A stretch of DNA of 64,000 nt from Bullera alba (Eukaryota > Basidiomycota > Tremellomycetes > Tremellales > Bulleraceae), in contig BCIX01000001.1 in the NCBI GenBank assembly GCA_001600095.1, forward strand, positions 4,923,198 through 4,987,197, in the 5' to 3' direction. How positions within the stretch are numbered: position 1 is the stretch's first letter; each line of letters begins with the position of its first letter. Both the position numbers and the translations under genes were made by a program. This document shows positions 24,713 to 35,916 of the stretch, piece after piece. Below the pieces are notes generated by a model. That model had not been told where the DNA came from, searched no databases, and saw only the letters and a list, made by a program, of their open reading frames with translations.

Positions 24713-27700
24713 ATGTCGACCGTTGGCGCGCTGTTGGGCAAGCTGGGCTCACTGACCGGCCTGCCCATAAGTGACGACGTCGATATGGGCCAGGTTGGTG
24801 ACAGGGGCGACTCGGAGTCTCTCGAGGCGATGGCAGAGCTGTCGAATGGTCTGCTCGGGCACTTGCTCGGGAACGCACATGACAACGGTAGTGGCCATGT
24901 CAGATGGAGTTTGGTATCGGATTGGCGAAGGCTGCTCTTTTGGATCACTGCCGTGACAGCTGTGCTACTCGTAGGTGAGTGAGATGAGCTTATCGAGGCC
25001 TAGGAGCTGTTTGCTCTGATCAGTATATGTTACCAAAACTAACGCCTTGAAATCAGCCGCTGCAACCAACCCGACCGAGTCTTCCTTCCGATCCCACCTC
25101 ACCGAGCTGTCGTTCCGGAAACACCTGGCGGATATCCGTTCTTCAGACGAGACTTCTAGCCTGGAGATCGATGCTATGGGTGATGTTGGGTCCACAAGCC
25201 TCGCTACGACTGTGAACACAGCCTCCGGCTCGGATACTCCCAACATCGCTCCTTTTCGCTTTGCCAACCACGTTGCCATTTCACTTCGCACACCACTTCT
25301 GTACTTCAAAACTCTCTTCTTTCTATCTTTCGCTCTCACTTCTCCACTCTCCCCTCCGCCATGTTTCCAAGAACATTCGGCAGGACCAGGAGGCAAAAAG
25401 CACTCTCCGCCCGTGCCAAAGGAAAGGATCGTCCTCTTCTTGGGTTATTTCGGGCATTGGGTCTGGGTGGGATATGTGCCCAGAAGGGCTGAATGGGCGT
25501 GGAGGTTCGTCACAGAGGGGACTCGCGAGAAGGGCAGGAAGAAGAGCGCGATCATGGACAGGCCAGGTATCCTCGAGTTGAGAGCTGTGTTGCCAAAGGA
25601 AGACTCGCTAGGTGAGTGCCGTGTGATTGAGCACCTCGAGGCCCAGAATCTGATGAAGGTAATGCAGTCAAACCCACCGTTACGCTTACTCCTTCGCCTT
25701 CAGTCAAGCACATGCGGAGGGTCGACTCATCAACCAGCCTAGTCGATCACGGCAGCTTGCCTTTGCATCCGCATCCGACGGCCATCCCTGTAGCACCTTT
25801 CGTAGTGGAATCCCGGCGAGGATCAATCGTCAATCTCGTTCCTACTCAAACGATACCTCCACCCGCTGCAATTACCGACTTGCCAGATAACGCCTCGTCT
25901 CCCCTCTTGACCGCTTTAAAAGCCGATCTCACTACCGCCCAAAATGTCGTCAACGAGCTCAAAGCCCAGCTCCACTCGCATGAAACCAGTGTCAGCGATG
26001 CGCACTCGCATCTTCAGACGTCTTTGGAGGATCTGCGGACACGGAGAAAGGAAGACGACGCAGAACGACAAGAGCTGAAGATACGGACAAAGCATCTAGA
26101 GGAGCAGAAACGACAAGCAGAAGGGGCGAGACGGGAAGCAGAGAAAAAGCTGAAAGCTGTAGAAGGGGTTCGCGATGGGTTACAGGCGAAGATCGCGGCT
26201 GCGATGGAACAAGTTCGGAACATGAAGGGCATGATGGCGAATTCGAAACAAGCTGTGACCGGGATCAACGACGACAATGTCCGATTGCTGGTGGAGAATT
26301 ACAAGGCCATCGAGGGCAAGAGGACCGAATTGGAGGAACTGGAAAGTAAAGTAAACGAACTCGACACGAAGAATGACGAACTGGGCAAAGCTGTCAAAGA
26401 GGCAGAAGAGAGGGTAGATGCTGTGAAGCGGGCGGGCGATGAGGCAAGGAAGATGGGTCCCGAAGAGGAGATGATGATGATGGCCGCGGCGTACGAAGCA
26501 GCGGCTCAAGAAGGTTTCCAGCACGTGTCTGGTCCCGCTCAACACCATGCTCCAACGCAGCATAGTAATTTCGGCGGCGCCTCGAATCGCAATAGCGGCC
26601 CAGGATCGGATCAATGGGCCTCTCAAGCGGCGGCGTACATGGCCGAGGCGGGTATGCCGTTTTTGGATCAATCCTACACTGCTCGGCCTTCACAGTCTGC
26701 TTCTTTCGGTCATCTCGCAAAACCACATCTCGTCCCTGGTCGTGTATCCACTCCTGAGCGACCAAGTTCGCTCGCGGGTGACTTGCGGGGCTTCGAAGGT
26801 TTTGGACCTGGGCCTTTATCGAAAGCGATGGGACTGGAAAGACGTTCAAGCGATTACCAGCATCGAGCAAGTACCCCTCCCGCCAGCGATTCCGGCAGCG
26901 ACGTCTGGGGCCATGATCCGGGTTCGCCCAACGGAGGCATTTCGTCATCTTTCACTGCAAACTTGCTGCCCCAAGGGTTGTTTCGCTCGCTTGAAGGCGA
27001 TCAGACACCCTCGATCGCCGGTCTGGATGTGGACGAGGATGATGATGACGACGATCTGTTCCACCCTGCCATTGCACACCCTCAAGATGCTTCGAGAAAT
27101 GTCACTCCCAACTCTGTCTCGGCGAAAGCGGTGGACAATGCGATGAACGAGAACAGGTCTGCAAGTGGAAGCGAGGGCTCGGATGATGCCTCAGCCGGTC
27201 GACAAGCTCAACTCGGTCAAGGCGAACGGGAGCATGTAGTGCTTGAATCGCCCGATCTCGCTTGGCGATCACCTCTCCCCGCTCCTGGAGCCGTTCACCA
27301 TCAAGCTCTGGTCCAATCCGATCACCGTCTACTACCGCCCTCGTCGACCACTCCGCCTGGCGTCCCGTCGATTCCCGGTCTGCCCTCGCTGCCCGACTCT
27401 CGAAGATGGTTCTCCGGTACCAGCGGAGCCGCTTCGACTGAAAACCTCGGAATGAGCATCAACCTCGGAGCTGTACTGGGTAGTGGAAGCAATCACCACT
27501 CTGCCAACTCGAGCAACATCTTTGGTATTTCCCCTTCGAATGACTCTCTGCACATCCTGTCTGGCGGGCCATACGACTCAAACTCGCCATTTGCGCCTAG
27601 TGCGGTGGAGAAGCAGCAGTTGGCACTCAGATGGGGTCCTTTGAGCAAGTATCGATGGGGCAAGCCACAAGGCGAGGCTGGTCAGCAAGCACACCCGGGG

Positions 27701-28096
27701 CAGAGGAACGAAACGGGCATCACACGATCCACCTCGCACGACCTCTCGACCAATGGTTCGACTTCTACCTGGCTGTCATCTCGATTCCCAAGCGGCAGTA
27801 TCGGCAAGAAGGACACGTCCAACCTGAGCAATGTGTTTAACCGAACCGACCATCACCCGCAAGATCATCACCAAGGCCATTTCGAGCCGATGGGCTTGAA
27901 CCCGGATCATCGACAAGGGGATGGCGGCGAAGGACAACAGGCAAACTTGTCGACGAGCGCGGAGAAGAAGGCTTTCAGATTTTTCTCACTGCGACGACCC
28001 AATTCCTCGGGAAAGGAGAGTGACAGGCTGTCGGACAAACTTGGCACCAGCCCTTCGTCAAAGTTTGGCACGAGTCCGTCGTCCAAGGGCGAGTAG
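24713..28096 (+). CDS. Large coiled-coil protein with N-terminal membrane segments, function unknown
   Basis: Exons 24713-24974, 25057-25611 and 25668-28096; 1081 residues. Hydrophobic segments occur at about residues 72-87 (WRRLLFWITAVTAVLLV), 150-175 (LLYFKTLFFLSFALTSPL) and 200-215 (IVLFLGYFGHWVWVGYV). From about 335 to 510 a continuous heptad-rich coiled coil runs (ALKADLTTAQNVVNELKAQL to LGKAVKEAEERVDAVKRA). The remaining ~570 residues are Ser/Gly/Pro/His-rich and probably disordered, with acidic runs (DVDEDDDDDDLF) and a short tandem repeat GTSPSSK at the C-terminus. This layout fits a membrane-anchored tether or scaffold, but I recognise no family. The exon 3 acceptor at 25667 was preferred over one 35 bases further on; both keep frame. 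Confidence 0.72.
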
Positions 28097-28246
28097 AGTG
28101 GATCTGGGAGAGATGGGGAGTCGAATACCCGGGTGATTGGGCCAAGGAGGTGGTCGTCGATAATGTCTTCGAGCACTCTTCGGCAGTTTATGCAATCGTG
28201 ATCTAGGTACTGTGTCTGTGAACGAAGCCTAAAGCACCATCCCATA

Positions 28247-29297
28247 CTACTTCTCATCCCCATCTGGTCTGCGAGCCGCGTACAGTGCCCATTCTTGCTG
28301 ACCCGCCTGACCGAGATGATCAAGGGTCGCTTGGCCTTGTTCAGACTGCAAGAAACCCATCAGCTCCACATGCGTTCTTCGGAAGTCTCACGACAGCTCA
28401 CAAACCAGATCCGGCGTAGCCTGCAGTTGGCGTACACCCTTACATAGGTGATCGACCCGAACTGACTATTGGGCAGCTCGGCCATTGTTCTCCTCCGCTT
28501 GACTTTCTTCCGGGGTTGTACATCCCGGTCATCACTGTCGTCGGAGTCGACGGTGTTCGGACGGTCAGACTCGTCTTCTTCGTATTTGGTAGTAGTGAAC
28601 ATGGGCAATATGGTAGCAACGTTGAAATTGAGCTCCAGCCATGGCGTCAAAGTGCTCGATGAAGCTGTCGGGGTCGTGAGCGGAAGGTGTAATATTGGAG
28701 GATCGCGATATGGGTGTATCGACGGATCCGTCTAGACCAAGTATTCAGTGCAATGATCAAGTGGGATGCAACAGGAATCGGACACACCTTGAAGCTAGAA
28801 ACCCTGATCACACCTTCCCGACCTCTTGTGTCCACCACTCCTAGTTCAAAACTCATCGGTCGTTTGCCCAACGGTCGGATCTGCATACCGACCCATGGAA
28901 GCTCTATACCCAAAGGGAACGGCTGGCCATCCAACAATCGCCCTTTCCCTTTGATCCGGGCCTGGCTCAGAGCATGTCTGGAGACTCCGGCTTGTATGTA
29001 GGTATCCTGAGCAATTGGGCTTTGGAGGTGTAACACCGGGTGAAGCAGAATCCCTCGTTCAGGTGCTCCAATCAGATCCCCAGTGTCGGAAGACGACGAT
29101 GCTCGAAGATTTGCTTCATCTACAACGGTCACTAGAGACTTGCTGGATGAGCCTGTGATCGTCTGGAACAAGGTCAAAGGCGGTATCGAAGTGGAGGAGA
29201 ACAAGGTCAAAAGCGGCGGCTGGGAAGGCGTCAGCTGGTGCTGCGATGATTATGAGCCCCGCCTCACTTGTATGGATCCGGACAACAGGGTGCTCAT
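28247..29297 (-). CDS. CFAP20/DUF667-domain protein (Bug22-like)
   Basis: Exons 29268-29297, 28788-29219, 28402-28731 and 28247-28345 (minus strand); 296 residues. The order of conserved blocks follows CFAP20: N-terminal LLTLFSSTSIPPLTLFQ, then PFPLGIELPWVGMQIRPLGK, SFELGVVDTRGREGVIRVSS, PWLELNFNV, and SITYVRVYANCRLRRIWF, the family's terminal strand block (human counterpart ends ..ANCRIRRVYFS). CFAP20 is an inner-junction microtubule protein of cilia, but nuclear roles are also reported. Fungi of this group have no cilia. An insert of about 45 residues, acidic then basic (YEEDESDRP ... RKKVKRRR), interrupts the domain before QFGSI and looks like a nuclear localisation signal. Splicing at 28346-28401 restores EWALYAARR near the end; retention gives a 12-residue alternative end. 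Confidence 0.78.
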
Positions 29298-29527
29298 CGT
29301 CCTGTTCTGCCACTCTATAGGTGGGCCGAAATGCCGCTCGGTGCTATAGATAAGCTATAGCGAGTGTAAGATGTCTCTTCGAGAGCATCGATGTTGTTGC
29401 CAATTTTTGGACTGCCTCCACCGAGCACGACCACCTCGCATACAACACACCTTGACATTGCTCAGACTCCTTTATACTTGTCCAACTCGATCTCCTGGAC
29501 ACAATCCATCAACAGAATCGCTCGAGA

Positions 29528-32500
29528 ATGGGCGGAGAGGGTGATGAACCGCTGAGAGCACTGAGGGGTGCTCTGCGGACACCTATACCCGATGTCGAGA
29601 CTCTGGCTTTCCTCCTCTCAACAGCTCTGGCCGAAATTCATCTCGGTCCAACTTCCATCCCAGCAACACTCCGCACTCATAGCTTGAGAGCATTGACCCG
29701 ACATCTGCCCACCATCCAAGCTGCCCTTTTGAGCAATATATTGCCCACGTTCATAGATCACCTCGAGGCTCGTCATCTCGAGCTCGTCAAGACACTATTC
29801 GTGCCCAAGAATGACAGTACAAGGGAGACTCTACACCTACGCCGTACTATAGCCGGGATCTCCTACACCACCTTCTCTCCATTCCTGTCCCAAAAGCCGA
29901 GCTTGGCTGCCGTGAATGGTGTTAGGCAGGAGATACCAGTGCCCATAAGAGCGTTCTTCCTGGAGATGCTGGACGATCTCAATGGAAGATGGAAGCTCGA
30001 CTCGCTGTACTGGTCGGTATGGTCAACGGCCGCTCATGAAGAAGGAAGTAAAGATGCAACTATAAGGGAGCTACGATGGGAGGAATCGGTCAGATGTATT
30101 GTCGGCCTACCGACAAAGGTCGCCAACGTGGTAGGAAGGTGGAAGGCGGAACAGGCATGGTCTGGAGACATGTCAGATAGACTGGTCCCACGGTAAGCTA
30201 TCTCAACTCTCGCTAGCGATAGCTGACCGTCGATCCCAGGACATACTTCCATCAGCTGGTCCGCAATATGGAAGAGTTGATGTATGAGCTATCCCAGCGC
30301 AGTCCCGGTAAGCTTTGCGCAGTTTCTGTGGTGGACTCAGCTTACCCCTCTTCAGCCACCCACATAGGCCTTTCCGTAGTCATACATCGACTAGCGTCCA
30401 TCGGTCTACTATCTCGCAAGACTCCGGACCCTCAGTCTCGCCAGCCGTCGTTCTGGGAGCCAATCCTGCCACCTCTATTGGCACACCTCCACCCTCCTCA
30501 GACCTCTCCATTGGCGCCTTATCCACCTAGCTATCTCCCATCACTGTTCCTTTCTCTGCCATCTTCGATCATCTACTCTCTGGCAGGATCGCTCATACAT
30601 CACTTGACGGCGAAAAGCAACTATTTCGACGGTCTTGCCCCAGAAAGTCCGGACGCAAGGGTCAAGCGAGCTGCTGAGGTGTTGCAGCTGGTTTTAGGCC
30701 CCGCCAGTGTGGAGAGCGAAGCCTTCGAAGCAGTCTCATCGAAGGTCCTGACCACAAAATCCCTCGGTAACGATGCCAATGTTCACGCTGTTCTTCGGAT
30801 GGTCGTCACATGGATCAGCTTTGGTGGCGACGATGGTGAGTCTCAAATTCCAGGCCTTATACTGACAGCCTTTCAGTTGTCATACACTTCCTGGACCAGA
30901 TCATGGCTGCGTGGTCCGACGCAAAGCACATCAAATTCGCCCTATACCTCCCTCAAAAGAGTGAGCCTCACCGCACCTCCGATCTGTCGACCTAGCTAAC
31001 CTTGGGACCAGATTTAACTCATCTCCTACTCTTGACGATATCGCAACTCGCGCAATATCACCCTCACGTGATTTACCTCTCCCACCAAGGACGGTTCCTG
31101 TCCGCCATACAGTCCTACCTCGCACATTTGGATCCAGCGATTCGTCGCCTCGGCATGCTAGTCGGCGAGGCATTCTCGGAACGAACGATTGTCGAGACGG
31201 AGACAGCGCCGGACGCCGGAATGGCCCAAGAGGAAGAGATTGCCGAGCTCAAAGCTGGCTTCGACACCGAGGACGGGGTGCGGCCGACCAAGACAAGTCG
31301 TGGAAACGGTCCCAAAAGGCTCAGATTTGGGAGTCGGATGTGGGATGGTGATGGTGAAGGGAAAGAAGAAGCACGTTGGCTTAGAGCGTGTCTCGGCATC
31401 CGGGATGGTGATGTGCATGTTGGTGATGATCCAAGCGGTGAAATTTGGCTTCTTGGCTGGACCGTCCGAGAGGAGGACCACTCCGAAAAGACAGTCACCA
31501 CGCTTTCGACAACTGGACCAACACGAGGCCGTAAGCCAATACAATCGAGCAGATCAACTACGGCGCAAGCCAAAAAATCAACACATCGCCCAAAAATTAT
31601 AATGCTGGACGAAGAACAAACGGCGGATCCACTCGAAGGCTACGAAGCCCCATCACCATCCTCATCCCGCTCACCATCACCTACGCCTTCATACCTTGAG
31701 GAAGTCACCGCCGACCCATCACTCGCTTTCGATAGTGTGCAGAAGAAGAAGGTCACGAGACCAGTATACATCTCACAACTGGTAGCGCTGTTGAGCGAGC
31801 GCGACAAGCCGGATTCACTGGAGATGGGACTGAAATGGGGCGAATCGCTCATTCGGGCTAAAAGGTCTTTTGGCGGTGAACTAGGTGAGCCGTTGTCTTC
31901 TTGCCTGGATCCGCCCATAGCTCACCTTGTGAATAGAGGAGAACGCCCCCGCTCTGGCTTCATTGGTCATTGCGCTAAACGACCCATTCAACCTCGACGA
32001 CTTTGACGACCAGAGGCAGGGAATTGCAGTCGCCTTAGTGGCGTGTTCGCCGAAGAATGTCGCTCCGTGAGTTCCCTATCTCGATGCCAAGAGATAAACT
32101 GACGGAACATAGCTATCTTATTGAGACGTATTTCGTGGGACAATACTCCCTTCATCAGCGTTCGGTCATCCTCACCGCACTCGCCATGGGTGCTCGAGAA
32201 TTAGCCGGGCTCACTGTCCCAATGTCGACCTCGACACGCAAAGTCGACTTCGCCAGTAAAGTCCTCCCTGCCGGATTGCACAACAAGTATGTCTCTCCCG
32301 GTGATCTGGACCAGCGCGGCGGCCAGAGTCAAGGTCAACTGGAAGCCGCAGTAGATGGCATCAGAGGCCTTATGATTAGCAAAGGCGTCAAAAGGGGTGA
32401 AGATCAGGTCCCCGAGCTGGCTAGGGAAAAGAGGCTTAGAGTCGGTAAATCGACAAGACCAAAGGTGGCAGAGATTGGCACTACATCCGATCGACAAATG

Positions 32501-33223
32501 GTCAACGGCCAGTCCTCACATGGCAACATGGTGGTACCTCCCTCACAAGCCCGTCAGCAGCCGGTGGTGGCATATCGGGATATCGCCACGGAGTACTTTT
32601 TGATGCCAATGATCAACCGCTTCTGGGAGCATTTCAACGATTCGTCCGTCCGTGAGACCCGGGCTATCCAACTTGGGGATCGGTACCGAGGTGCAGGCAC
32701 TGGCATGATCTTGTCCCCATTAGCCCTGGAAAAGTTCCTGATGACACTAGTCCTGCTGGTCCATGCGGCGAGACACTCGAATACCTTCTTAGCGGTCATC
32801 TCACCCGAAGTGCTCGAACTGGCGGTCGCCATTGGCATCAGGTATAGACCCCAGCAGAACATTATCCAAGATCCGATATCGACGCCTCAAATTGGCCTGA
32901 TAGGCAAGCCCGGCAGTAAAGGGGCAGATGGCGTTGACAACCAAGAAGGCAGTGTGATTGCCGCAGCGCTAGAACTGGCGTTGGTCAGTCTCGACACTGC
33001 ATTTGACCTGGATGGCGGGCGGACGTTGGCGACCGACAAGTCGGACCTCCTCATGGCGGCGGGCGAGTGGGCCACGGGAATCTTTGGCAACGAGGAGAAA
33101 GGGGAGGATGTCATGGGAGGCCAGGGCGGTCTGCGCGAGGGCAGAATACGTGCCATGAGTGCAGGAGTGGTGCTCAAGGTTTCGGATATAGCAGAAAAGT
33201 GGGGCAGAATGAGCTTTCTGTAG
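29528..33223 (+). CDS. TEL2: Telomere length regulation protein Tel2 (TTT complex)
   Basis: Exons 29528-30192, 30240-30307, 30356-30835, 30877-30960, 31012-31884, 31937-32066 and 32113-33223; 1136 residues. It is an all-helical repeat protein with the Telomere_reg-2 region around KKKVTRPVYISQLVALLSER (about 660-680), followed by helices (GLKWGESLIRAKRSFGGEL, PALASLVIALNDPFNLDDF, HQRSVILTALAMGARELAGL) that match Tel2/TELO2. With Tti1 and Tti2, Tel2 passes PIKK kinases (TOR, ATM/Tel1, ATR/Mec1) to Hsp90 for folding. The Ser/acidic segment before the conserved region (GYEAPSPSSSRSPSPTPSY) resembles the CK2-phosphorylated linker that binds the R2TP complex in other species; that is inference. It is divergent from the CFAP20 gene with only 230 bases between starts. 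Confidence 0.87.
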
Positions 33224-33335
33224 AGTCAGAGACATGCATCAGACATAGCCTGTACAACGGTGCGATTACAATCGTTTTCGGTACAACTGATGGTGTCATA
33301 CGAGTGAGATGGTCAACCAGTACTACGGCATGGTA

Positions 33336-35581
33336 TCAGTTACTGTACTTGGGAGATCCGCTATTTCTGCTCACCTTCTCGGTACCAGGGTTCGAAGGGC
33401 TGAGGACAGTCTTAGTCTCAAACATCCTGTCAAAGACTGCAAGTCGTCAGCCTAAACACTTTGTAGAACACGGGAGGTGATCGAAAGAGACTCACGCGTC
33501 GTCGCCCACGATTTGGCTGCACGCTGACAATACGGGTGACTGGCGAGTAACGTCGGACCAGTGGGGAAAGGATCCAGTTGTCTCAGACACCTGGAAGCAA
33601 TCCGGTTCAGTCTCCCTTGTCCGACCTGCGAGCAACTGAGCTCTTACCTGAATGCAATGGACGGCTGAGGAGGGCCATAACGACATACAGTCGCGTACGC
33701 CTGTCTCCATTTCTCCTCGAGCTGGACTTGGCATTTACCCGGGTCGGGGCAGTCTGACCTCTGCGGCAGGTTGTCAACTGATACCGAATGCGACCCGAAC
33801 GTGGTCAGCTTACACAAGTGTACTCTCTCTTGACGTCAATAGTGCCTAGTTTGAGTAATCGCTCTAGGAACCAGTTGCGCCTGGAGCGATCCGATCAACT
33901 TTCATCGCTCGTAAATGTCTTTGATTGGACTTACCTCTGGGACAGTTTAAGTTGCGTCGACTCGTCTAGGCAATCCATCTCCTCCGAGCACCAGGTAGCT
34001 GTGGGGCGTGTAGTCAGTCGGGGAATTATATCAGAAGAACTGTGTACCCACTTTGGTCCAGGACAAACCTGCTGGCTTCCTTGAATAGTTCCGCGTTGCC
34101 ATACTGCTCTGCGAGCATCAACGCAAGGACGGGCCTTCCAGAAGCGTATGTGAGGAGAAATTGCTCGCATAGTTTCTGTAGAGCCGGAGTGAGTAGCTTG
34201 AGCGAAAGCGCTAAGAGCTATAGCATAGTTAGATTCCATGTAAATCTTACGATCTTAGTAAGCACTAACGTTCTCGACATTCGACCAAAGAACTTTACAT
34301 TCGAGACTAACGTCGGCCAAGTCAGCTGCAGAGCGTCCTCACCACAACTAGTGCTCAGCGGCCAGCAGACTTTAGAACTCACTGCGGGTATGCCCAGAAG
34401 AGGAAGTCTTGGAAAGCCAACGCACTTTCCTCATGCAGTTCTACAACTGCGTCGACGGTCTGGTAACCTGGAGCCGCCAAGTCGCGCTGTATGGACCGCG
34501 TCGATACTCGGACCGAGCTGGAGAACGAATGTCGTAGTGCGGATCTCCTTCTAGATCGTGTATGAGCCGAAGAAGAGCGCTCTCGATGAGGCTCAGAGAG
34601 GCGATCAGCGAGTGTCGGTGGTAGCGTCGACTGTGTGGTCGGCCAGAATGATGGAAGGTCGAGAGCACCCTGGATTGTCTGGCCTTGAGTGGTCTCATTG
34701 ATCACTATACTAGCAGGATCTAAAACCGCAGAGGATGTATCCCGCTCTTCGAACAAGTCATTGTCGTACGGTTGCGGCGCTGCCGTGGGGACCTCCGGGA
34801 GATCTCGCAGCTCCCGTAGGATCTGAGCCATAGAGGGACCATCTTCCGCTGCGTCGAGGTATATCGATTCCTTCTTGCCTCCACTTGAGCTGCTGTGACC
34901 TTCCTCATCAACATCCTCGTCGGTGATGTCCAGTGCGGTGTCATCCGCATCATCGTTGTCGGCATGAGATTTGTCCTCTGATAACTCAGGCACGCCAGGC
35001 AGTGCGGCTACGTCGGTATCTGTTGGGGATGACGTCGTCCATGAATCCCGCCTTGAAGCTGCGCCGGGGATGACAGTCACTAGAGGCGGCCGACCTGGGT
35101 TTGTCTCTGCCCAACTATGATTCAGTGGATTAGCTCTGATTGAGCTGCTTTCCCTGGCGATATCTATCGCAGCTCACTTTCCCTCGAGCAGTCCTTGGAA
35201 GAACGGCGACGCGAACCACAAGACCTCTTTGTGGCACCAAAACTCATTACGTCCAATGATAATCTTCACCCTGCCCGGTAGAGGCGCGTCGGCCCGGAAT
35301 GTGGGATGGATCTGGATCTGCTCGTCTTCGCGGTATGCCGTATTGTCATTGGTATCCAGGGTGCCTAATGTGGTGGAAGATCTGAAGCCTGAAGCTGTTG
35401 CTGACCTAGTGGGCAGATCACCAGTATTTGAGCCCGCTGCACCGGTCCATGAGTTGAGATTGGGCGGAAGAGATGCGGAAGGCGAATGTCGCGAGGACAA
35501 AGTAGGTGCTAATTGTGGATGGGCCGGTGATCGAGGCGGGTTTCGCGAGATGAGTAGGTGTGATGGATTCAGACTGGACAT
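33336..35581 (-). CDS. BTB/POZ domain protein with a large insert inside the BTB fold
   Basis: Nine exons: 35178-35581, 34383-35114, 34270-34306, 34052-34217, 33935-33998, 33814-33880, 33648-33760, 33496-33590 and 33336-33436; 592 residues. The BTB begins RVKIIIGRNEFWCHKEVLWF and ASPFFQGLLEG (residues ~105-135) and resumes about 240 residues later with AVVELHEESALAFQDFLFWA, LWSNVENLLALSLKLLTPAL and a BACK-like helix block (ELFKEASRFVLD, RRNWFLERLLKLG). The insert is acidic and Ser-rich. A Cys-containing C-terminal region (REYTCRSDCPDPGKCQ) may bind metal. Related basidiomycete BTB proteins are common and mostly uncharacterised; Cul3 adaptor function is possible but unproven. If a last intron 33323-33374 is spliced, the stop moves to 33296. 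Confidence 0.75.
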
Positions 35582-35916
35582 CGTGTAGATAGCTTCAAAG
35601 ATGTCTTCGCATCTACATGCTGTGTGGGAGTGAGTGAGAGAGTGTTGAACAGCTCGAACCTCGAGGAGACAGACAGCCCGGACACGCTGGTGATGGATCT
35701 GAAACACGGGGTAAGCGGAGTAGTAGCGGAGATATCCGCTTTCAGGCACCCGGAAATCCGAATTATCCGGCAACGACGCTGCTTCGATCTGCGATCCTGG
35801 CTTGTCCTGGCCTATCTCAGCCTGGTGTCGACCTCTTGTGTCTGCTAGCTGCGTCTGGGGTGATCACCGGACCTGCAGCAACTGGAACTACTATCCACAC
35901 TTCACGTCAAGATATT
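35582..35916. promoter_or_regulatory. Divergent intergenic region
   Basis: 335 bases between the divergent BTB and PhyH genes. No clear core promoter element or repeat is visible. Confidence 0.3.
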
